From Flagellimonas ochracea (GTDB taxonomy: Bacteria > Bacteroidota > Bacteroidia > Flavobacteriales > Flavobacteriaceae): a stretch of DNA of 64,000 bases. The stretch is taken from positions 62,001 through 126,000 of the forward strand of contig NZ_JAAABI010000002.1 in the NCBI RefSeq assembly GCF_009903685.1. Reading direction: 5' to 3'. Made by a program: the position numbers and the translations under genes. The notes under the pieces are model-generated. The model saw only the letters and a program-made list of their open reading frames with translations, made no database searches and had not been told where the DNA came from. How positions within the stretch are numbered: position 1 is the stretch's first letter; every line of letters begins with the position of its first letter. Below, piece by piece: positions 16,221-25,783 of the stretch.

Positions 16221-16628
16221 TTATAAATCTATACTGATTTCATAGTCTGAAGTGATCTTGAAAGCACATTCCCTATACTTTGGAGGACCAAATGTGTGCA
16301 TCTTTCCTTTGGAAAAAGCAATTTTTTCTTTGGGTATGCCCAACCAATTGGTGTCCAATTCGCCGTTTGCATTTTCATCATGGAACACGGCCAATGCATA
16401 CTCCCCAACAGGCAAATCATCAATCCTAAGGGTAACCATCCCCTCATTGGCAGGCACACTGCCTGTCTTCAAAACTTTATCAAATGAAAGAAAGGAATCA
16501 TCAGAATCATAAACCGCCACATTGACGTGGCCTGAGTCAGAATCCACGTTTTTTACGTGCACGGAAATAGTGTTTTGAGCCAAAAGAAAAGAGGGAAGGA
16601 AAACAAATGTCAATAAAATATTTCTCAT
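16221..16628 (-). CDS. DUF2141 domain exported protein
   Basis: A 135-residue exported protein. ATG 16628 places the signal peptide (MRNILLTFVFLPSFLLAQ) at the N-terminus; an ATG at 16655 would add nine residues ahead of it. The DUF2141 pattern is seen in GHVNVAVYDSDDSFL, LPVGEYALAVFHDENANGEL and NWLGIPKEKIAFSKG. The fold is an immunoglobulin-like beta sandwich of unknown role, frequent in Bacteroidota. It is followed closely by the DUF423 gene and preceded 43 bases away by an uncharacterised membrane protein gene. Confidence 0.88.
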   Translation of the reverse strand: MRNILLTFVFLPSFLLAQNTISVHVKNVDSDSGHVNVAVYDSDDSFLSFDKVLKTGSVPANEGMVTLRIDDLPVGEYALAVFHDENANGELDTNWLGIPKEKIAFSKGKMHTFGPPKYRECAFKITSDYEISIDL

Positions 16629-16670
16629 ACTAACCTGGAACATTTTATGTATCATCTCACATATACGGTT

Positions 16671-17114
16671 TCAAAATTCGTTTTGGTTCTTCTGAGGTTT
16701 TGACAGTTCAGTTTGCAAAATACTATATATTTTTTGGGTTTTTAAACTATCCTTGAAATTGAAAAACATTTTAAGCGAGTCATGATGGACCAATTTTATT
16801 TTCTGCTGCCTTAGATCATCTACAAAAACGTATACTTTGGTTTGGTTCAATGAGTCCACAAAAATTCCTTTTTCCTTTATCATCCAAGAAAAGCCTGAAG
16901 AACGTTCCATTTCGGGCAACTTCTTCACCAACATAATGCTGTCCATGTCTGCAACCGCAATCTTTTGATGGTAGATTCCGGAGAAAATCCGAAACGTTCC
17001 ATCTTCCATCTTTTGCCAGTTTTTATAATGAGCTACAAAAGCAAGTGAACAGGCTATTAGTGTAAGAACAATTAAAATGTTCCAAAACCAATGTCGCCTC
17101 TTTTTACTCGTCAT
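16671..17114 (-). CDS. Uncharacterised single-pass membrane protein (147 aa)
   Basis: No family is recognised. The protein begins with a basic cluster (KKRRHW) and one membrane helix (residues about 9-27, FWNILIVLTLIACSLAFVA), leaving about 118 residues outside with mixed beta and helix character (TFRIFSGIYHQKIAVADMDS, TKVYVFVDDLRQQKIKL). The alternation suggests a PH-like or similar small beta domain, but this is a guess. Its start overlaps the end of the S9 peptidase gene by 11 bases, so the two are translationally linked. Confidence 0.7.
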   Translation of the reverse strand: MTSKKRRHWFWNILIVLTLIACSLAFVAHYKNWQKMEDGTFRIFSGIYHQKIAVADMDSIMLVKKLPEMERSSGFSWMIKEKGIFVDSLNQTKVYVFVDDLRQQKIKLVHHDSLKMFFNFKDSLKTQKIYSILQTELSKPQKNQNEF

Positions 17115-19146
17115 CTTCTTTGTCTGCTCTGTACTTATCGAACCATGCCACGGTATGGGCTATCTTGGTTATCAAATTGCTGGGTCTGCTTGCTATGCCA
17201 TGGCTAGCTCCAGGGATTTCTACCAAAACCGTCTCAATCTTCCGCAATTTTAGGGCATGATACAGCTGCTTGGCTTCACTGGGAGGAGTTCTCAAATCAT
17301 CCATCCCGACCATTACCATGGTGGGGGTCTCTACATTACCAACGAGCGAAATGGGGGAAAATTTCCAATAGCCCTCAAAATTTTCCCAAGGTTGCCCTGG
17401 ATAGCGATGATCATAATAATAGAAGTAGTTGTCCGCCACCAAAGTCTTACTGATCCAGTTCATGACCGGTTTTGCTACCACGGCAGCTTCAAATCGGTTG
17501 TTTTTTCCAATAATCCAGGCTGACATGATGCCTCCGGCACTGCCTCCAGTCACAAAAAGTTGGTCTTCATGGGCAATGCCCATTTTAATACAATGGTCCA
17601 CACCGTCCATTACATCATCATAATCTTGTCCTGGATAATTATTGTACAAAAGATTCCCAAATTCCTCCCCGTAGCTGGTACTTCCTCGAGGGTTGGGATA
17701 GAATACAACATAACCTGCTGAGGCATAAAGCTGCATTTCAATGGAAAATCGGTCTCCGTAATTCAAAATCGGGCCTCCATGATTTTCCACCATAAACGGA
17801 TATTTTTTGTTCTTATCATAATTTGGTGGATATACAACCCAACCTTGGATATCGCGGCCATCATAAGAAGATTTGTACCACACTTCCTCCACGTTGCCCA
17901 AACTCCGATAATTGAGCAAAGCACCATTCAAATCTGTAATCTTCTTAGGATTTACAGCCCTTGAACCACGTATGGCCAGTTCCGCTGGATTATTGGGCCT
18001 TGTCTGGGTAAAGGCGATGGTCCCATTTTCAGAAACACTGTATGATCCACTGGCATAAGGTCTTCCTAGAGTTGTACCTCCCACATTATCGACCAACTTC
18101 TCTACATTTCCCGAAAGAGAGATATATCCAATCTTCCCATTCCCTTTGTCATCATAGTAAATGTATAGTCCCTTGCCCTTGGCATCCCATTGAATTCTAG
18201 ACAGGGTTCTGTCCAATGCCCCTGAAATCATACGTTTATTGCTACCATCAATGTTCATGATATGCAGTTTTCGAGTTTGATAGGCCTGCACCTTGTCTTC
18301 AAAGCCCAGGTAGGCGATTTGTTTCCCATCCGGCGATACCTGTGGATTGTAATCTGGTCCATTGCGGTCTGTCAAGGCCACAATTTCACCACTTTCCACT
18401 TCTACGGAGTAGATTTCGCTATTCCTGAAACGATATTCCCAGTCTTCAACCCTATTGGCAGAAAAATAAATCTTCGCCCCATCCGGAGACCAAGATAGAG
18501 TCCCTCGATGATGCCAATCACCCGAGGTGATCTGACGAGGGGCGCCCCCATCAGCAGGTATTGTAAAAATATGGCTGAATCCGGGTTTAATATATCCCCT
18601 GCCATCGGCTTCATGGTAAACGCGATCAGTGATTCTTGGCGAATCCGCCCATTTTGCTCCTTTGGGCTTTTTGGGAATTTTCGCTATTACTGGAGGTGCT
18701 TCAGGCACGTTCATGGAAAAAGCCAGTTGCTTCCCATTGGGCGACCAAGTTAGTGAGCTGGGACTGAAGGGCAATTGGGTAAGTCGGGCCACTTTGCCGG
18801 TTGCCACCCAGTACATATAAATTTCCGAACCCTCATCCGTAGTGCTCGAAAAAACAATACGGTCTCCGTTTGGGGACCACTGCGGATTGGTTTCGTTGAC
18901 CTCTCGAGCAGTAAGTTTCTGATGTTGGCTTCCATCAGTCCTTATTATCCATAGATTGCCTTTGGATTTGTCTTTAAGGATATCAAATCCTACCCTCCTA
19001 TAAACCACCCATTCCCCGTTCGGTGAAATTTGCGGGTCAGAGGCATATTGCATATCAAAAACATCGAGATAGGAGAAGTTTTCTTTTTGGGCTGTTGAAA
19101 CATGAATAGTTAGACCAAAAAGAACAAATAATAATAGTTTGTGCAT
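17104..19146 (-). CDS. S9-family (prolyl oligopeptidase-like) serine peptidase with beta-propeller
   Basis: A 680-residue exported peptidase. A signal peptide (residues 1-19, ending HVSTAQ) is followed by a seven-bladed-type propeller of WD40-like PD40 repeats (SPNGEWVVYRR, SPNGDRIVFSS, SPNGKQLAFSM, SPDGAKIYFSA, SPDGKQIAYLG). The C-terminal alpha/beta hydrolase carries the catalytic triad: Ser535 in GGSAGG, Asp about 617 in VGMDDLRTPP and His649 in GASHGIA. Such periplasmic enzymes cleave peptides after proline or alanine, often for peptide feeding. Its length matches acylaminoacyl-peptidase or dipeptidyl-peptidase members of the family. It is the first gene of the leftward group. Confidence 0.94.
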   Translation of the reverse strand: MHKLLLFVLFGLTIHVSTAQKENFSYLDVFDMQYASDPQISPNGEWVVYRRVGFDILKDKSKGNLWIIRTDGSQHQKLTAREVNETNPQWSPNGDRIVFSSTTDEGSEIYMYWVATGKVARLTQLPFSPSSLTWSPNGKQLAFSMNVPEAPPVIAKIPKKPKGAKWADSPRITDRVYHEADGRGYIKPGFSHIFTIPADGGAPRQITSGDWHHRGTLSWSPDGAKIYFSANRVEDWEYRFRNSEIYSVEVESGEIVALTDRNGPDYNPQVSPDGKQIAYLGFEDKVQAYQTRKLHIMNIDGSNKRMISGALDRTLSRIQWDAKGKGLYIYYDDKGNGKIGYISLSGNVEKLVDNVGGTTLGRPYASGSYSVSENGTIAFTQTRPNNPAELAIRGSRAVNPKKITDLNGALLNYRSLGNVEEVWYKSSYDGRDIQGWVVYPPNYDKNKKYPFMVENHGGPILNYGDRFSIEMQLYASAGYVVFYPNPRGSTSYGEEFGNLLYNNYPGQDYDDVMDGVDHCIKMGIAHEDQLFVTGGSAGGIMSAWIIGKNNRFEAAVVAKPVMNWISKTLVADNYFYYYDHRYPGQPWENFEGYWKFSPISLVGNVETPTMVMVGMDDLRTPPSEAKQLYHALKLRKIETVLVEIPGASHGIASRPSNLITKIAHTVAWFDKYRADKEDDE

Positions 19147-19263
19147 TGTGTAGCGTTTTGAAGTATTTAAAGGTAATGGAAAGTGTGGATTCTAACAACC
19201 AGGCACATTATTGCAGGTCTTGTTTCATAACTTATTATATTTATTCAAAATCGCCAATCGTCT

Positions 19264-20025
19264 ATGCTTAAATTTTTCCGCCATATTCGGCAAAAAATGC
19301 TTTCTGAGAACAAGTTCTCAAAATATTTGCTCTATGCAATAGGCGAAATCGTATTGGTCGTCATTGGTATTTTGATTGCGTTGCAAATCAATAACTGGAA
19401 CGAGCAGAGAAAGAAAGATGAGCAATTGAAACAATATCGTAAAAACTTAGTCGCCGAACTGAAAACTGATTTAAAGGTTTTGGACAGTCTGAATCGCCAA
19501 AGGGAAGCTCATGAAAAAAAGGTCAACGACTATATAAATTACTATAACCAAGAAAACATTCTCATCGATACCCTCATACAAAAAAAGGAAAATGTGTCCT
19601 ATTCATTGGACAGTTTCAACAAATCCTCATTTACGCTCGACGAATTAGGTGCCACTGGGAATATTTCTCTTTTTTCCGATAGCGAAAAAGAAGCTATTGC
19701 CAAACTAAAAAACACCCATGAAATCTTTCAATACTATGAAAGAAAAACTTTAGATGCAACGGTCGACATCATTCAGGAGTATGTGATGGCCACCGATAAT
19801 TTTTACGAAAACAAAATCACGCCAAAACAGCACCATTCAGTGAAAGATTGGCAGCACAATTTGGATTCAAGACAATACCTTCTGTTAAACAATCAGTTCT
19901 ACAACGTTATTGTCCTTTATAAATTTCAAAAAAATATGGTGTATCCCGCAATCCGAAAGGATACAGAGGCGCTGATGAACATCCTTGAAAACAAATTGGA
20001 TGGCAACTATAAATCTATAAAATGA
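19264..20025 (+). CDS. DUF6090-family membrane protein
   Basis: A 253-residue protein of the type annotated DUF6090 in Flavobacteriia. The N-terminal pattern MLKFFRHIRQKMLSENKFSK, then the membrane helix YLLYAIGEIVLVVIGILIAL and the element QINNWNEQRK, is nearly invariant in that family. The rest is a long helical, probably coiled region facing the periplasm. Function is unknown; these genes often occur in several copies in one genome. Its stop overlaps the start of the SDR gene by four bases, an unusual partner that suggests co-translation. Confidence 0.85.
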   Translation: MLKFFRHIRQKMLSENKFSKYLLYAIGEIVLVVIGILIALQINNWNEQRKKDEQLKQYRKNLVAELKTDLKVLDSLNRQREAHEKKVNDYINYYNQENILIDTLIQKKENVSYSLDSFNKSSFTLDELGATGNISLFSDSEKEAIAKLKNTHEIFQYYERKTLDATVDIIQEYVMATDNFYENKITPKQHHSVKDWQHNLDSRQYLLLNNQFYNVIVLYKFQKNMVYPAIRKDTEALMNILENKLDGNYKSIK

Positions 20026-20780
20026 ATTTCAAAAATAAGAAAATACTGATTACAGGTGCCTCCCGAGGTATCGGTAAGGCCACTGCCCAAGCATTTGCTG
20101 AAAAAGGGGCACAAGTAGGTCTAAATTTTCGAAGTAATATAGAAGAGGCCAAAAAAACGCTGGCGGAACTTTATGGTAAAGGCCATCAACTTTTTCAAAA
20201 AGACATCAGCAGCAAAGCTAACTGTCAAGCCCTCGTGGAAGAGTTTGTAAATCATTATGGAAAATTGGATGTGCTGGTCAACAATGCAGGAATCTCCATC
20301 TTTCATGAAATTGATACCGTCGATTTTGACCATTGGACCTATGCTTTCGAAGAAATTTTTAAAACCAACCTCTTCGCAGCTGCCAACCTTTGCTATTGGG
20401 GGGCTCAAGCGATGATGAAATCGGGTGGGGGCCGCATTGTCAATGTATCTTCGCGAGGGGCATTTCGGGGCGAACCTACCAAACCGGCCTACGGTGCCAG
20501 CAAGGCAGCACTCAATGCCATGAGCCAATCGTTGGCCAAAAAATTGGCACCACACCATATTTATGTCGGAGTAGTAGCTCCCGGATTTACGGAGACCGAA
20601 ATGGCAGCAGCTACACTAACTCCCGCTGAACGGGAAAATTTACTACGAGAGTCACCGTTTAAGCGCATGGCGAAACCCGAAGAAGTGGCCCATGCCATCC
20701 TCTTTTTGGCTTCAGATGGAGCTGAATATTCATCAGGCGCCATTATCGACGTGAATGGCGCTTCGTATCTTCGAAGCTAA
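20022..20780 (+). CDS. Short-chain dehydrogenase/reductase (SDR family)
   Basis: A 252-residue classical SDR oxidoreductase. The NAD(P) Rossmann motif TGASRGIG is at 11-18, NNAG at 87-90, the catalytic Ser at 144 (NVSS) and Tyr157-x3-Lys161 (YGASK). The C-terminal VVAPGFTETEM and the ending ASDGAEYSSGAIIDVNGA resemble 3-oxoacyl-ACP reductase-like (FabG-like) enzymes. The substrate is not evident. An Arg at the end of the first motif's basic region (NFRSN) favours NADPH. The gene is coupled to the DUF6090 gene by a 4-base overlap. Confidence 0.92.
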   Translation: MNFKNKKILITGASRGIGKATAQAFAEKGAQVGLNFRSNIEEAKKTLAELYGKGHQLFQKDISSKANCQALVEEFVNHYGKLDVLVNNAGISIFHEIDTVDFDHWTYAFEEIFKTNLFAAANLCYWGAQAMMKSGGGRIVNVSSRGAFRGEPTKPAYGASKAALNAMSQSLAKKLAPHHIYVGVVAPGFTETEMAAATLTPAERENLLRESPFKRMAKPEEVAHAILFLASDGAEYSSGAIIDVNGASYLRS

Positions 20781-20819
20781 TGAAAGCTGCTATGATTGAC
20801 TGGAATTCGAAAGAGGACT

Positions 20820-23800
20820 TTATTCTTTAATTAACTTGAACGACACTTCTGGATTAGTGGAAACAACTAATATATAGATTCCAGAAGGTAGGTCATCAAC
20901 CGGAATTTTTATTTCACCATTACTGATTTCGTAATTGTCAGAACGAATAAATTGTCCGTTAATGCTATAGATGCTTATAGAAATCTTGCCTATTCCCTCT
21001 CCCACTCTGACAATGGTTTCATAAGAAGTAGGATTGGAGTAAAGAATAGGTCTGTTTTCAATATCAATGGTTTCAGAATAGATACCTTCACATCGTAGTT
21101 TTGAGTATACTTGTAACACATCTCCATTTTTCACCAAAGTACTAAACTGTCTATTTTCAAATTCACCAACTTTTGAATCATTGATCTCTAGGATATAAGG
21201 CGGAGTCCCTCCTTCAATATCAATGGATGCGGTTATGCTTTCGCCTACTGCTTTGAGTTCAGTGGTTGTAGTCATTTGGGTTGCTTCTGAAACCACTATG
21301 TTGTAGCATTGTTCAATATTGTCATTGCCTTGGACCCCTAAGCAAAGATGATGCTCGCCAGGGGCCAAGTCGCTTATTGTGAACTCAGTGGTGAAAGTAA
21401 ATTCTTGACCATCTAAGTTTGCAGAATAGTTGTAATAATCTTTGGGTATAATGGTAATGCTACCATCATTTTTGTCCACACAGGTTTCCCCATTAATTTC
21501 AATCAAAAAATTATCGGAACCGAAATTAACCAGACCTTCATAGTATTCTTGGGCCAAACTAAAGGATTCTTTACCTATTTTTTCGCCCATGAGCCTCCCT
21601 GGAATGTCATCAATAGGAGGATGAATACCTCCCCATATCCTAGAAAGACTTGTTTGGTCTGAAGCATCCCTATACGTAGCCCATTGTAGCGTCAAATTTT
21701 CACTGGGCCCTTGCTCAAAAACCAGAAAATTATTTTGTTCAATATCAAAAATACCCATTCCTCCTGGGAAAAAAGCATCTCCAGTTATCAAGGTCAATAC
21801 TTCAGCAGCCGCTCTGGAAAAGGTGGAATGGCCTGAAACATAACCCGCAAATGGAGGTGTTACAAATGTAGGACGCTGATATGGCCACCAATGTGTTCCA
21901 AGAATCCAATCTACACCGGCAACATCCATAGTAGGGTCCGAAATAAAATCAGGTCCTTTCCAGCCCAGAATTTTAACTTTATTGACATTCTCATCCATTG
22001 GCCCCGCCAATGGGTCTCCCGTTTCGATCAATTCGATTCTTCCAGGTATCAAGGGAAGACCATGCGGATTATAACTTGGCAAGGCAGCATTGGTGCTCTG
22101 CCCTTTGGACGCCATATATCTTATAGCAGAAATAGGTCTGATATAATCATAATAACCCTTTACACCCCAAGTAGTTACAGCTGCATCGTGCATGGCGCCA
22201 CCCAAGGCAAGATACGATTTCACATCCCATTCCAAGTCGCTTGATAATGGCTCATTCCCTCCAAAATATTTTACGGTTTCAGGATGATCAGATACGTAAT
22301 TAAGTATGGTGAACCAGTGCCCTGGCGGTGTTTCTGAATCAGGTCCGTCAGCCCAAAATTCTGCCAATACCCTTGCATAATCGGCACGCTTAACCATTTG
22401 AGGTTCATAGGGTTGTTGGGTGTACGGATTTAATGGATGTCCAGTACTTATATCACCACCTTCCATGAAGTTATAGAAAGTTTGGTACTCGGAAAACGTA
22501 TTAGGATAATTTTCAATGCCAACATTTCCTATGGATGCAGGTGAAATATCTATTTCCGTTGGATCGTTTGGATCAAGATGAGAAGACCAAGAAGCCACTA
22601 ATGCAAAATGCCATTTGTAGGGATCTTCGATACCATTTCCCATCTGAATTTCCGGTGGCGCTCCAGGATCATTATAAATATAACTGTCAAAATCATTTTG
22701 TAGGATTGCTAAATCTGCTTCCCTAAGTGCAAAAGGAGTAACTTCTCCCCACTCCGGGCTAAGAAATTCCGGAGTATTCCCAGTAATCAAATTTCCACTT
22801 TGATCTACAAAACTTTCAAATTTTAATGGCTGCCATCTATTTGGATCAGCCAGTGCAAAGGGTTCTTGATAACTATCAAGTTCAAGTGGTTGATTGACCG
22901 GATTATAGTATTCATTCTCATATCCATTGCTTTCATTGGAGCCATCATTAAGCCCAAAACTTATCAATTGCTCTGCCAAATAATTGCCCAAGGCGGCATA
23001 CGATCCGCTGCTATAATCTGTACTTGTCATATTGGAATCATAACCTAGAGAACTGAATAGATTATTTGTAATTTGCAATGTGGCAGTTGCTCCTGGTGAT
23101 TCGGCAAACCTATGATTTAATAGGCGATACATCGCATAACTCATGATTTCTTCAGATGCATCTTCAACATCTGCTGGCTCGACTATACCCTCGAACTCGC
23201 ACGAATACCCTCCGAAAGTTTTACCTAAAAAAACAGTTTCCGCCTTATCTTCAAAAATAGCCCAAGCGTCATACATGGCCATAGAGGTATGGAATAGGTT
23301 ACGCGCATGGACAGTCGGTCTTGCAAAATCCCATCTAATCGCATTCAATAAAACCTCATTCCATTGTCTTGCCACAGAATGCTCTGATTCATTTTCATTA
23401 GAACCATTACCATGATTATCATCAACTTCTATGGCATTTGAACCTTCGGTAATTGTTATGGCCTGGTTGGCATCTATATTCTCGATTAGGTCAACAATTC
23501 CGCTGAGCCATGTTACCTCTACATAATCAACTGACGTGGCAGAACCCAAGCCAACGAACTCATAACTGCTATTTTGCCCAATATAGCCCTCTCCACATAG
23601 TGTATATCTATAAAAAGTCTGACCCCCGATACCTATTTTGATATATGACCCAATACCCATACGGTTGCTATCCGTACCCACTAATTTTATTTTTAGCCAA
23701 TTGTTTTGGGTTACGGATTTATTTCTCCAAACGTCCAACGGTTCGTCGTTTAAATTAACAACAACCAAATCGGGAAGGCCATCGTTTTGAATATCCCCTA

Positions 23801-24941
23801 TTGCATTGCCATAACTACTCGCCATATCATCTTCAAATCCGTTCGACTCAGGAACAAAGTAATCTCCATTACCATCATTTTCATAGTAGGCGGATGATAT
23901 TCTATCATCGGTACCATCTAAATGGCCATTCACGAACAGATCTAAATCCCCATCATTTTCTGAATCAAGAAAAACAGCTCCCCACCCAAAGCTGTCAAAC
24001 CGGGTACCATTACTTTGTGCAATATTAGTAAAAGTGCCATCCCCGTTATTCTTCATGAAAGCATTCCCAAAAACGCTTGTTACAAGGTCAGGTGGATAGA
24101 TATTGGTAATGTATACATCAAGAAATCCGTCGTTGTCATAATCCGAAATGGTGGTGGACATTCCATCCATTTCCAAATCCATATTCGACAAAATACTCAC
24201 GTCTTGAAAGGTTCCGTCACCATTGTTCTTGTATAGGACATTTTGTACCAAGTCTTTATCATTGGCCAAAATAATGTCCTGAAACCCATCACGGTCATAA
24301 TCAAAAAAAGAAGCGCTTTGCGTCATCTTGCCCGTTAGGTGTAGGCCAGCTGAATCTGTTACATCAGTGAATGTGCCATCCCCATTATTGTGGTATAATA
24401 GATTATGTTCCATTAGGTCTACTGAAGCTCTAACCATCAAAAAAGCATCGAGATAACCGTCATTGTCGTAATCTCCCCATGCAACTCCCCAATAGGCCCA
24501 TGATGGTGAAGCAATATTGGAAGACTCAAGAATATCCGTAAAATTGTTGTTGCCATCATTTCTGTAAAACCAGCAGCGTCCCAAATCACTTGTAGCAAAA
24601 AAATCATTGTCGCCATCATTGTCAAAATCAACCCAAGTTACCTGACGTGATTGTAAGCCATTACTGCTGATCGGTAAATCTTGTACAGCAAATAGTCCTC
24701 CTGTATTTTTTAAAAATTGAAAGTCTTTGGTCGAGGAAGAGGGTATGGTAATATCGTCCCAGCCATCACCATCATAATCCACAAATGAAATCCCAGGTCC
24801 ATGAAATGTGGCGATTTGACCATAGCCTACCTCGCCGTCACTGGAGAATACGGAAGATCTTTCAAAATATGCCTGGCCATGGATACCATGAGCTAGAAAA
24901 ATGAAAAAAAAGCTAAAAAGTAGTCGATGCCCACTTACCAT
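20820..24941 (-). CDS. Secreted FG-GAP/ASPIC-UnbV plus vanadium haloperoxidase fusion with T9SS sorting domain
   Basis: A 1373-residue secreted protein. The order is: signal peptide (1-22); VCBS/FG-GAP calcium-binding repeats to about 410 (repeated DYDGDGWDD, DFDNDGDND, DYDNDGYLD); an ASPIC/UnbV domain (about 415-498, LKIKLVGTDSNRMGIGSYIK); an Asn/Glu-rich linker; a vanadium-dependent haloperoxidase domain (about 520-1140); and a beta-rich region ending in a type IX secretion sorting domain (about 1298-1373). All vanadate-site motifs are present: K928-x6-R935-P936, SGHS at 1036-1039, and SR1101-x5-H1107-x3-D1111. The enzyme would oxidise halide with peroxide, or act as a related phosphatase, at the cell surface. 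It is a single-gene unit with a 265-base upstream interval. Confidence 0.93.
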   Translation of the reverse strand: MVSGHRLLFSFFFIFLAHGIHGQAYFERSSVFSSDGEVGYGQIATFHGPGISFVDYDGDGWDDITIPSSSTKDFQFLKNTGGLFAVQDLPISSNGLQSRQVTWVDFDNDGDNDFFATSDLGRCWFYRNDGNNNFTDILESSNIASPSWAYWGVAWGDYDNDGYLDAFLMVRASVDLMEHNLLYHNNGDGTFTDVTDSAGLHLTGKMTQSASFFDYDRDGFQDIILANDKDLVQNVLYKNNGDGTFQDVSILSNMDLEMDGMSTTISDYDNDGFLDVYITNIYPPDLVTSVFGNAFMKNNGDGTFTNIAQSNGTRFDSFGWGAVFLDSENDGDLDLFVNGHLDGTDDRISSAYYENDGNGDYFVPESNGFEDDMASSYGNAIGDIQNDGLPDLVVVNLNDEPLDVWRNKSVTQNNWLKIKLVGTDSNRMGIGSYIKIGIGGQTFYRYTLCGEGYIGQNSSYEFVGLGSATSVDYVEVTWLSGIVDLIENIDANQAITITEGSNAIEVDDNHGNGSNENESEHSVARQWNEVLLNAIRWDFARPTVHARNLFHTSMAMYDAWAIFEDKAETVFLGKTFGGYSCEFEGIVEPADVEDASEEIMSYAMYRLLNHRFAESPGATATLQITNNLFSSLGYDSNMTSTDYSSGSYAALGNYLAEQLISFGLNDGSNESNGYENEYYNPVNQPLELDSYQEPFALADPNRWQPLKFESFVDQSGNLITGNTPEFLSPEWGEVTPFALREADLAILQNDFDSYIYNDPGAPPEIQMGNGIEDPYKWHFALVASWSSHLDPNDPTEIDISPASIGNVGIENYPNTFSEYQTFYNFMEGGDISTGHPLNPYTQQPYEPQMVKRADYARVLAEFWADGPDSETPPGHWFTILNYVSDHPETVKYFGGNEPLSSDLEWDVKSYLALGGAMHDAAVTTWGVKGYYDYIRPISAIRYMASKGQSTNAALPSYNPHGLPLIPGRIELIETGDPLAGPMDENVNKVKILGWKGPDFISDPTMDVAGVDWILGTHWWPYQRPTFVTPPFAGYVSGHSTFSRAAAEVLTLITGDAFFPGGMGIFDIEQNNFLVFEQGPSENLTLQWATYRDASDQTSLSRIWGGIHPPIDDIPGRLMGEKIGKESFSLAQEYYEGLVNFGSDNFLIEINGETCVDKNDGSITIIPKDYYNYSANLDGQEFTFTTEFTISDLAPGEHHLCLGVQGNDNIEQCYNIVVSEATQMTTTTELKAVGESITASIDIEGGTPPYILEINDSKVGEFENRQFSTLVKNGDVLQVYSKLRCEGIYSETIDIENRPILYSNPTSYETIVRVGEGIGKISISIYSINGQFIRSDNYEISNGEIKIPVDDLPSGIYILVVSTNPEVSFKLIKE

Positions 24942-25206
24942 GAAATGTTAAGTAATTGTAAAACGATGCAATATTAGCAATTAGATTTGAAATCAACAAT
25001 CCAGGGGGATTAAATGCGCTAAGCTCTGGATTAACCGCTCTCAAATAGGTTTTTTTAGTCTTTATTAGGCTGTTCAAGATATAGTTTTTCACTGATGATA
25101 CAAGTACCGGGCGCAAAACCAAGCAGTAGCTGCGCCTTCCCAGTTTTAGAAACATAGCGCCATGATACAATCATTGATTTGACAGGTCTTTGTATATTAG
25201 AGGTTG

Positions 25207-25686
25207 ATGAAAGCCGCTACCATTGCCCAACTGAAAAAAGAACTGCAATATCAGAATTGCGAGGAGCTGTTGGCCATTACCTTGAGGTTGGCGCGATTTA
25301 AGAAAGAAAACAAAGAGCTGCTCACCTACCTCCTATTCGAATCAGGAAATGAGTCCAACTATATTGAAAGCATAAAGGCTGAGGTGGACCAGCAATTTGA
25401 AGAAATCAACCGCCACAGCTTTTTTTACATTAAAAAAAGTGTGCGAAAGATTTTGCGTACCCTTAAAAAGTATATCCGGTACTCTGGAAACAAGGAGACG
25501 GAAATTGAACTTTTGCTTTTCTTTTGTCAAAAACTGAATGCATTTCGACCCACCATAAAACAAAATACCGCCCTCTACAACCTATATCAAAGACAATTGG
25601 TCTTTATTGAGAAAAAATTGACCTTACTACACGAAGATCTACAGTATGATTTAGGTATGGCCCTGAATGAACTAAAAGATTTTTGA
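25207..25686 (+). CDS. Conserved hypothetical helical protein (159 aa)
   Basis: No named domain is recognised. The 159-residue product is soluble, highly charged and helical, with heptad-like stretches (AEVDQQFEEINRHSFFYIKK, RKILRTLKKYIRYSGNKETE). There is no signal peptide or membrane segment, so it is cytoplasmic. ATG 25207 is preferred over the TTG three bases earlier. It stands alone between the divergent haloperoxidase gene and the metal-efflux group. Proteins like this are common in Flavobacteriia, from memory, without known function. Confidence 0.7.
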   Translation: MKAATIAQLKKELQYQNCEELLAITLRLARFKKENKELLTYLLFESGNESNYIESIKAEVDQQFEEINRHSFFYIKKSVRKILRTLKKYIRYSGNKETEIELLLFFCQKLNAFRPTIKQNTALYNLYQRQLVFIEKKLTLLHEDLQYDLGMALNELKDF

Positions 25687-25783
25687 TTATTTCAAATACT
25701 TCGATAACCATCTTTTTCGAAACCAGATTGATTATAAATTATTTGACAACCATAGACTTACCATTCAAAATTTGTAATTTTAT

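Noticed and set aside
20121..20558. 145-codon minus-strand frame over the SDR gene
   Set aside because: The sense frame contains all SDR catalytic motifs; the antisense frame shows none of any family.
23800..24900. Repeated GAT/GGT-rich nucleotide pattern
   Set aside because: The repetition comes from tandem FG-GAP calcium-binding motifs (DxDxDGxxD) of the haloperoxidase fusion protein, not from a DNA repeat or CRISPR.
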